A DNA stretch of 6,914 nt from an uncultured Clostridia bacterium (GTDB lineage: Bacteria > Bacillota > Clostridia > Oscillospirales > JAAYOS01). Where the stretch lies: assembly GCA_944386395.1 (NCBI GenBank), contig CALXAZ010000084.1:1-6914 (forward strand), read 5' to 3'. Made by a program: the position numbers and the translations under genes. The notes beneath the pieces are model-generated. The model ran no database searches. It saw only the letters and a list, made by a program, of their open reading frames with translations, and had not been told where the DNA came from. Positions 1 through 5,096 of the stretch are shown here, piece by piece; position 1 is the stretch's first letter, and each line of letters begins with the position of its first letter.

Positions 1-1685
1 CATCAGCTGGGACAAACACTGTAATAGTTGTCGGCGTTCCTCTTTCATACAACGGGAAGCTATATAACTGTGCTGCTGTCCTTTTCAGGGGCAAGATACT
101 TGGCATAGTCCCAAAAACAAATATACCAAACTATAACGAATTTTACGAGTACCGCCATTTTGCTCCAGCTCCCAGCTCAACATGCGAGATCCGGATCGGA
201 GGCGAGCACATCCCATTTGGCACAGATATTATTTTTGAATGTTCCACCATTCCTGAGTTTAAGCTTGCCATTGAGATATGCGAGGATCTTTGGGTCCCTC
301 TCCCGCCCTCTATCCGCCACGCAGCAGCAGGGGCAACAATCATTGCCAACGTATCCGCAAGCGATGAAACAATTGGAAAGGACGATTACCGTCGCAACCT
401 TGTTTCCAGCCAATCCGCTCGTCTTATAAGTGGATATGTTTATGCTGATGCAGGCGAAGGAGAATCTTCTACCGACATGGTTTTTGCCGGACACGACCTT
501 ATTGCAGAAAATGGAAGTATCCTTGCCGAAAGCAAACTGTTTTCCACCGGGCTTACAATATCCGAAATTGATGTGTTCCGTCTAGATAATGAGCGCAAAA
601 AGCTTACCACCTATTCTGTTCAGGGAACCGATAGCTATACAGTAATTCCCTTTGATATGATGCCATTTGATACCGACCTTACCCGCACAGTTGATATGCG
701 CCCCTTCGTCCCCTCTTCAGACTCTGACAGGGCACGCCGCTGCGAATGTATCTTCTCCATCCAGTCTCTCGGTCTGAAAAAGAGACTTGAACATTCATTA
801 GCAAAAAAGGCAGTTGTTGGCATCTCCGGCGGGCTCGACTCATGCCTGGCGCTTCTTGTAATGGTCCGGGCAATCGACATGCTTGCAAGACCAAGGACTG
901 ACATTATCGCCGTGACTATGCCATGCTTTGGCACCACAAGCCGCACAAGGGGCAACGCTGAAAAGCTCTGCGACAGGCTGGGCGTAACCCTCCGTCAGGT
1001 AGACATCACCGACGCTGTGCTCAAACATTTTTCTGATATAGGTCATGATCCCTCCGTACTTGACGTTACATACGAAAACTGTCAGGCGCGCGAGCGGACT
1101 CAGGTGCTGATGGATATTGCCAATGAAACGGGAGGTCTTGTCGTTGGCACCGGTGACCTCAGTGAACTTGCCCTTGGCTGGGCAACTTATAATGGAGATC
1201 ATATGTCGATGTATGGGGTAAACGCAGGGGTTCCAAAAACACTTATCCGTCATATGGTGAAATATGAAGCGGATATATCCGGAGATGAAGAGCTTATAAA
1301 GGTACTCTATGATATACTCGATACTCCTGTAAGCCCAGAGCTCCTTCCCGCAGTGAATGGCGACATATCCCAAAAAACAGAAGATCTCGTAGGACCGTAC
1401 GAACTGCACGACTTTTTCCTCTATTATGTTGTTCGCTGGGGTTTTTCCCCCGCAAAGATACTCCGGCTTGCCGAGTACGCCTTTGAAGGGACGTATGACC
1501 GGGTAGTTATATTGAAATGGTTAAAAACATTTTACTGGAGATTTTTCTCTCAGCAATTCAAACGTTCATGTCTGCCCGACGGTCCTAAGGTTGGCTCTGT
1601 AACGCTCTCACCCCGCGGCGATTGGAGAATGCCAAGTGACGCATCCGTCAGTGCCTGGATTGGAGAAATTGAAAAACTTATGTAG
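1..1685 (+). CDS. nadE: Glutamine-dependent NAD+ synthetase, 5' partial
   Basis: Catalyses the last step of NAD+ synthesis: ATP-dependent amidation of nicotinate adenine dinucleotide, with ammonia released from glutamine in an N-terminal nitrilase-type domain. The reading frame is open from base 3 to the TAG at 1683-1685, so 560 residues are visible and the start lies upstream; I estimate roughly 80 residues are missing from the usual length of about 640. In the glutaminase domain, Lys38 of the visible part (VPKTNIPNYNEFYE) and Cys93 (EICEDLW) match the Lys and Cys of the Glu-Lys-Cys triad; the Glu would be in the missing part. The synthetase domain has the ATP-pyrophosphatase loop SGGLDS (residues 275-280, bases 825-842), QARERTQ, GTGDLSELALGW (from about 382) with NGDHMSMY, and the C-terminal SPRGDWRMPSDA (536-547). 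The first ATG inside the window, at 477, is internal, because homologous sequence runs continuously upstream of it. An intrinsic terminator follows at once. No defect is seen. Confidence 0.96.
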   Translation, partial: SAGTNTVIVVGVPLSYNGKLYNCAAVLFRGKILGIVPKTNIPNYNEFYEYRHFAPAPSSTCEIRIGGEHIPFGTDIIFECSTIPEFKLAIEICEDLWVPLPPSIRHAAAGATIIANVSASDETIGKDDYRRNLVSSQSARLISGYVYADAGEGESSTDMVFAGHDLIAENGSILAESKLFSTGLTISEIDVFRLDNERKKLTTYSVQGTDSYTVIPFDMMPFDTDLTRTVDMRPFVPSSDSDRARRCECIFSIQSLGLKKRLEHSLAKKAVVGISGGLDSCLALLVMVRAIDMLARPRTDIIAVTMPCFGTTSRTRGNAEKLCDRLGVTLRQVDITDAVLKHFSDIGHDPSVLDVTYENCQARERTQVLMDIANETGGLVVGTGDLSELALGWATYNGDHMSMYGVNAGVPKTLIRHMVKYEADISGDEELIKVLYDILDTPVSPELLPAVNGDISQKTEDLVGPYELHDFFLYYVVRWGFSPAKILRLAEYAFEGTYDRVVILKWLKTFYWRFFSQQFKRSCLPDGPKVGSVTLSPRGDWRMPSDASVSAWIGEIEKLM

Positions 1686-1688
1686 GCT

Positions 1689-1724
1689 AAAAGCCGGGAC
1701 GAGGTCCCGGCTTTTATTTTTCTT
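1689..1724 (+). terminator. Intrinsic terminator of nadE
   Basis: Four bases after the nadE stop is a perfect 12-bp stem (AAAAGCCGGGAC, 1689-1700) with a GAG loop and the matching arm at 1704-1715, followed by ATTTTTCTT. This is a classic rho-independent terminator for the plus strand. The arm ends in TTTT on both strands, so it might also weakly stop minus-strand transcripts arriving from the convergent PurF paralogue, for which I see no better terminator. Confidence 0.93.
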
Positions 1725-1968
1725 CATTTAAAATTTCCGATATGGACCCGCCTTATGCTTTTACAGAACTGTTCAATTGGATCGTTCCATGTTATCCTGC
1801 ACGCCATTTTAGACAGGTCGTACATCCAGCCCTCCCCATTTTGGAAACTGGGCTGGACAAGCTTTTCACCGTCACAGCAGATATCTCTATTCTACCTTCT
1901 ATACCCACAAAACTTTTCTAAAGAGAGTCACTGCAGACCCGCGTAGTCTATCACAATCCAACAGACTT
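1716..1968. other. Spacer between convergent genes; no confident gene
   Basis: This is the rest of the 283-bp space between the nadE stop and the stop of the PurF paralogue. It holds an inverted repeat (1825-1857) and a 33-codon minus-strand frame (stop at 1724-1726, ATG at 1823-1825). That frame stays open upstream to an in-frame TAG, about 21 codons before the ATG. A GGGGAGGG tract lies just before the ATG, but it overlaps the inverted repeat. A 63-codon plus-strand frame covers much of the same ground, has no good ribosome binding site and looks non-coding. I recognise no family in either. The stretch could be a decayed gene end, an extragenic repeat or plain spacer. Confidence 0.5.
1825..1857. 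repeat. Inverted repeat TCCAGCCC / GGGCTGGA
   Basis: Exact 8-bp arms at 1825-1832 and 1850-1857 flank a 17-base loop, within which a further TCC/GGA pair (1833-1835 with 1843-1845) could form. Neither strand has a T-run after it, so it does not look like a standard terminator. It may be part of an extragenic repeat or a chance hairpin in the spacer. Confidence 0.45.
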
Positions 1969-3375
1969 TTACTCTTTTCCGCTCCAGCAATACGTACAGA
2001 GCTTGCACGGCTCTATCCCGATCGACTCAACCATATCGTCAAGCCTGTGATATTTCAGCGACGTAAATTTCTGCTGTTTGCATATCGCTCCAACCATCTC
2101 ACAATAGTTTTTGCTATCCGGGTTTGCATAGTCGTAAAGCTTCTCCTGCGGCACGTCTTCACCTTCACGTTCGGCAATAATTCTCCGCGCTATCAGCTCC
2201 ATTTCTGAGGTTGATCTCGAGAAATTCAAATACTTGCATCCAAATAGCAGTGGCGGGCACGCCGGACGGACATGAACCTCACGCGCTCCGCTCTGATATA
2301 GGAACTCTGTGGTCTCCCGCAGCTGTGTTCCTCGCACTATCGAATCATCTATCAGCAGCAGGCTCTTTCCTCTTATAAGCGCATCGACAGGTATCAGCTT
2401 CATCTTAGCTATAAGATTTCGCTGTGACTGGTGCGTGGGCATAAATGAACGCGGCCATGTCGGCGTATATTTTATAAAGGGACGTGCAAACGGTATACCA
2501 GAACGGTTTGCATAGCCTATAGCATGGGCTGTCCCCGAATCAGGCACTCCTGCTACCAGATCTGGACGTACATCATCCCTTCTAGCAAGCAGATCCCCGC
2601 AGTTATAGCGCATCTGCTCCACATTTACTCCTTCATATGACGACGTAGGATACCCATAATACACCCAAAGGAAAGAGCATATCCTCATTTTAGTTCCGGG
2701 CTGTGACACAGTTTTCACTTCTTCGGGCGTCATAAAAACTATTTCCCCCGGACCAAGCTCACGAAAGTCGCTATATCCAAGGTTAAGGTAGGCAAAGCTT
2801 TCAAACGAAGCACAGTATGCACCTTCCTTATGACCTATCACAAGCGGGGTGCGCCCCACGCGGTCACGTGCGGCGTATATTCCCTCCGGTGTCATAATCA
2901 GCATCGTCATTGAGCCATCTATCAGCTCCTGGGCATACCTTATCCCTTCAACAATGCTGTCTCTGTTGTTTATCATCACAGCAACAAGCTCTGTCTGATT
3001 TATATTGCCGCCGCTCATTTCCAGAAAATGCGGGGTACCACGATGGTACATCTTTTCAACTATTTCATCTACATTATTTATGCGCCCAACGGTGGTTATC
3101 GCATATGTCCCGAGATGCGAACGGACTATCAACGGCTGCGGTTCGTTATCCGAAATACATCCGATCCCATAAAAGCCGTGCATCTCCTCGACATCACGCT
3201 CAAACTTTGTACGAAACGGCGAATTTTCAATATTGTGGATAGCCCTGTCAAAGCCCTTTTCACCGTATACTGCCATACCACCCCTTCTAGTCCCTAAATG
3301 TGAATGGTAATCCGTCCCAAAAAACAGGTCAAAAACGCAGTCCTTACCCGAAACCACGCCAAATATTCCGCCCAT
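1969..3375 (-). CDS. PurF-family phosphoribosyltransferase with degenerate glutaminase domain
   Basis: A 468-residue cytosolic paralogue of amidophosphoribosyltransferase, with an N-terminal Ntn-hydrolase glutaminase fold (about 1-220) and a C-terminal PRPP transferase domain (about 265-390). The transferase half looks functional: GVPDSG (276-281), flexible loop RSF plus QSQR (309-319) and PRPP loop IDDSIVRGT (342-350). Cys233, Cys380, Cys460 and Cys463 align with the [4Fe-4S] ligands of B. subtilis-type PurF, and an extra Cys457 makes a CxxCxxC tail. The glutaminase half lacks its chemistry: the protein begins MGGIFGV where active PurF matures to CGVFGI, so the nucleophile is Gly. The glutamine-binding Arg, Asn and Asp are replaced as well (GCISD for HVRYS, TVGRIN for HNGNIS, NQTE for SDTE). 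Length is normal and the frame intact, with no sign of decay. The start is firm: GGAGG five bases before the ATG. Databases probably label it simply amidophosphoribosyltransferase. Ammonia-dependent phosphoribosylamine synthesis, another amine acceptor, or control of PurF are all possible inferences. Confidence 0.9.
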   Translation of the reverse strand: MGGIFGVVSGKDCVFDLFFGTDYHSHLGTRRGGMAVYGEKGFDRAIHNIENSPFRTKFERDVEEMHGFYGIGCISDNEPQPLIVRSHLGTYAITTVGRINNVDEIVEKMYHRGTPHFLEMSGGNINQTELVAVMINNRDSIVEGIRYAQELIDGSMTMLIMTPEGIYAARDRVGRTPLVIGHKEGAYCASFESFAYLNLGYSDFRELGPGEIVFMTPEEVKTVSQPGTKMRICSFLWVYYGYPTSSYEGVNVEQMRYNCGDLLARRDDVRPDLVAGVPDSGTAHAIGYANRSGIPFARPFIKYTPTWPRSFMPTHQSQRNLIAKMKLIPVDALIRGKSLLLIDDSIVRGTQLRETTEFLYQSGAREVHVRPACPPLLFGCKYLNFSRSTSEMELIARRIIAEREGEDVPQEKLYDYANPDSKNYCEMVGAICKQQKFTSLKYHRLDDMVESIGIEPCKLCTYCWSGKE

Positions 3376-3380
3376 ACTCT

Positions 3381-3385
3381 CCTCC
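3381..3385 (-). promoter_or_regulatory. Ribosome binding site of the PurF paralogue
   Basis: On the minus strand the start context reads ACGGAGGAGAGTATG, with a full GGAGG five bases before the ATG at 3375. This fixes the start so that the residue after the initiator Met is Gly, and rules out a missed upstream start that would supply an N-terminal Cys close to the conserved GIFG motif. Confidence 0.85.
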
Positions 3386-3442
3386 GTTCACCTTTCTCCT
3401 TTGCTGCCCGTCTAACCCTTAGTAAAGTGCGGACACAATAAA

Positions 3443-3470
3443 ATTATACAGTAATTTGACAGAAAAACAA
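3443..3470 (-). promoter_or_regulatory. Sigma-A-like promoter for the PurF paralogue
   Basis: The minus strand has a consensus TATAAT -10 box (complement of 3443-3448). Sixteen bases upstream is a weak -35 box, TTGTTT (complement of 3465-3470). The sequence upstream of it, about 3471-3530, is very AT-rich. The predicted transcript would start near 3436 and have a leader of about 60 bases before the ATG. I found no purine riboswitch or obvious attenuator in that leader. Confidence 0.65.
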
Positions 3471-3562
3471 TTAAACATTTTTAACGTTAGAAAAATATTT
3501 TTTATTCAGAAACTATATATTTTCTCCAAATACCCGTTCTTTAACCATTTCCCCAGGCAAAC

Positions 3563-3598
3563 GAAAGACGCGGCAGCACCTCCTCTGCCGCGCCTTTC
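3563..3598 (-). terminator. Terminator-like hairpin downstream of purF
   Basis: Arms at 3563-3576 and 3585-3598 form a 14-bp GC-rich stem (core CGCGGCAG/CTGCCGCG) with an 8-base loop. The one non-Watson-Crick position (3568/3593) is an A-C mismatch in plus-strand RNA but a G-U pair in minus-strand RNA, which fits a role on the minus strand, about 40 bases after the purF stop. The following tract (GTTTGCC) is poor in T, so termination may be partial and allow some read-through into the paralogue. A 7-base direct repeat AGGCAAA flanks it (3555-3561 and 3599-3605). Confidence 0.65.
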
Positions 3599-3637
3599 AG
3601 GCAAAATATTGTTATTTTAGTGTCCACACCTGTGGAT

Positions 3638-5035
3638 TCAATGCTCAAATTCAAGTTTGTCAACGCTCTGCGGAACCTCAAAAGGATACTTCCCTGAAAA
3701 ACATGCGTCGCAAAAGCCCACCTTCGAGTTTTTTGCTATCTCTTTGACCCGTTCCAGCGGCAGAAAGTGCAATGAATCCGCTCCTATCCTCTCGCAAAGC
3801 TCAACATTCGAATACCTGTTGCTAACGAGCTGATCCCTGCTTGGGATATCCGTGCCAAAATAACATGGCCACAAAAATTCCGGAGAGCTTATCCTTACGT
3901 GTACCTCAGCCGCTCCCGCGCCCTTCAAAAGAGAAACGATATTGCTTATTGTGGTCCCGCGGACTATCGAATCATCTATCATAACAACGCGCTTCCCCTG
4001 AACATTGTGCGAAAGAACGTTCAGCTTTATCCGAACGCTCTCCTCGCGCTGGGACTGCTCTGGCTGGATAAATGTCCTGCCGATATACCTGTTTTTGATA
4101 AGCCCATCCACCTTGGGAATACCGCTCCGCTCAGAGAATCCTGACGCGGCAACTATCCCGCTATCTGGTACCCCAAAAACAATATCCGCATCCACCGGAT
4201 ACTCCTCTGCCAGGATCCTGCCAGCCTCCATCCGGGCTTCATATACGCTCTGACCATCTATATAGCTATCAGGTCTTGCAAAATATATGTGCTCGAATAT
4301 GCAGAGAGCTGACTTTTTCCCACAGTAGGTCTCATCGCAGCTTACGCCGTCATCCGAGACAAGTATAATCTCTCCCGGTTTGACATCTCTCTCCCAGTTG
4401 GCTCCCACCGCGTCAAGTCCACACGTCTCAGAGGAAAACACAATACTTTTTCCCTTTTTGCCCATGCACATTGGTCGTATCCCATATGGATCACGTACCG
4501 CGATAAGCTTTTGAGGACTCATCACTATCATCGAAAAGGAACCCTCAAGCTTCGGTATGATACGTTTTACCGCTTCCTCTATCGAGCTACACTTCAACCT
4601 CTCCCTTGCAAGCATAAATGCAACTACCTCCGTGTCGCTTGTCGACTGAAAGATTGCACCGCTATTTTCAAGCGTCGAGCGAAGCTTTGCCGCATTAGAG
4701 ATATTACCGTTATGAACTATCGATATCGTTCCCTTTGCATACTTTATCGAGAGAGGCTGTGCATTTACATATGTATTACCTCCGGTGGTAGAATATCTGA
4801 CATGTCCCACTGCCATATCGCCACGCAGCCTTTCAAGCTCCTCGGGAGAAAATACATCGCTGACAAGACCAAGCGCCTTGTGAGTTTCAGTAAGCTTCTT
4901 TTGGCGGTCATTTATCGCTATTCCGCAGCTCTCCTGCCCGCGGTGTTGAAGTGCATACAGGGCATAATACACTATTTTCGCAGTATCAAAACCATCCCTG
5001 TCAAATATTCCAAATACTCCACATTCTTCCTTCAC
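3638..5035 (-). CDS. purF: Amidophosphoribosyltransferase (glutamine PRPP amidotransferase)
   Basis: First committed enzyme of purine synthesis: glutamine plus PRPP gives 5-phosphoribosylamine, glutamate and pyrophosphate. The glutaminase domain is complete: catalytic Cys in EECGVFGI, HRGQES, HVRYSTTG, HNGNIS and TSDTE. The transferase domain has GVPDSG, RTFIQPEQSQR and the PRPP loop IDDSIVRGT. The Fe-S cysteines of the B. subtilis type are all present (CIFEHIYF, WPCYFG, FCDACFSGKYP). The start is uncertain. I prefer the GTG at 5033-5035, which has AGGGG eight bases upstream and gives 465 residues with a four-residue Met-Lys-Glu-Glu propeptide before the nucleophile. In-frame ATGs at 5122 and 5155 would add 29 or 40 residues, lie inside glnN and have weak ribosome binding sites. 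With the GTG start there are 61 bases between glnN and purF, so co-transcription is likely. All key residues are intact, in contrast to the downstream paralogue. Confidence 0.96.
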   Translation of the reverse strand: MKEECGVFGIFDRDGFDTAKIVYYALYALQHRGQESCGIAINDRQKKLTETHKALGLVSDVFSPEELERLRGDMAVGHVRYSTTGGNTYVNAQPLSIKYAKGTISIVHNGNISNAAKLRSTLENSGAIFQSTSDTEVVAFMLARERLKCSSIEEAVKRIIPKLEGSFSMIVMSPQKLIAVRDPYGIRPMCMGKKGKSIVFSSETCGLDAVGANWERDVKPGEIILVSDDGVSCDETYCGKKSALCIFEHIYFARPDSYIDGQSVYEARMEAGRILAEEYPVDADIVFGVPDSGIVAASGFSERSGIPKVDGLIKNRYIGRTFIQPEQSQREESVRIKLNVLSHNVQGKRVVMIDDSIVRGTTISNIVSLLKGAGAAEVHVRISSPEFLWPCYFGTDIPSRDQLVSNRYSNVELCERIGADSLHFLPLERVKEIAKNSKVGFCDACFSGKYPFEVPQSVDKLEFEH

Positions 5036-5043
5036 ATAAACAT

Positions 5044-5048
5044 CCCCT
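5044..5048 (-). promoter_or_regulatory. Ribosome binding site supporting a GTG start of purF
   Basis: The minus strand reads ACAGGGGATGTTTATGTG. The AGGGG lies eight bases before the GTG at 5035-5033 and is the best ribosome binding site among the in-frame candidates. The ATG just before this GTG is out of frame and runs straight into TGA. The call rests on sequence context only. Confidence 0.5.
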
Positions 5049-5096
5049 GTTCTCTGGGTATCTTTACACACATCTACGCCGATAATTTTATCTGCA

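Noticed and set aside
840..1409. 189-residue minus-strand frame opposite nadE
   Set aside because: It is fully antisense to the conserved synthetase domain, with no recognisable motifs.
477..1685. nadE taken as starting at the ATG at 477
   Set aside because: The same frame is open to base 3 and encodes the nitrilase domain with its Lys and catalytic Cys, so 477 is an internal Met.
1755..1946. 63-residue plus-strand frame in the spacer
   Set aside because: No ribosome binding site, no recognisable family, and it follows a strong terminator without a visible promoter.
3378..3393. Upstream GTG near 3391 as an alternative start of the PurF paralogue
   Set aside because: It is out of frame with the coding sequence.
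3376..3442. Purine riboswitch or attenuator in the paralogue leader
   Set aside because: The leader of about 60 bases lacks the conserved purine riboswitch segments and has no clear competing hairpins.
3530..3542. Possible PurR box upstream of the PurF paralogue
   Set aside because: The sequence resembles the B. subtilis PurBox at the edges only; the central CGAA core is altered and no properly spaced second box was found.
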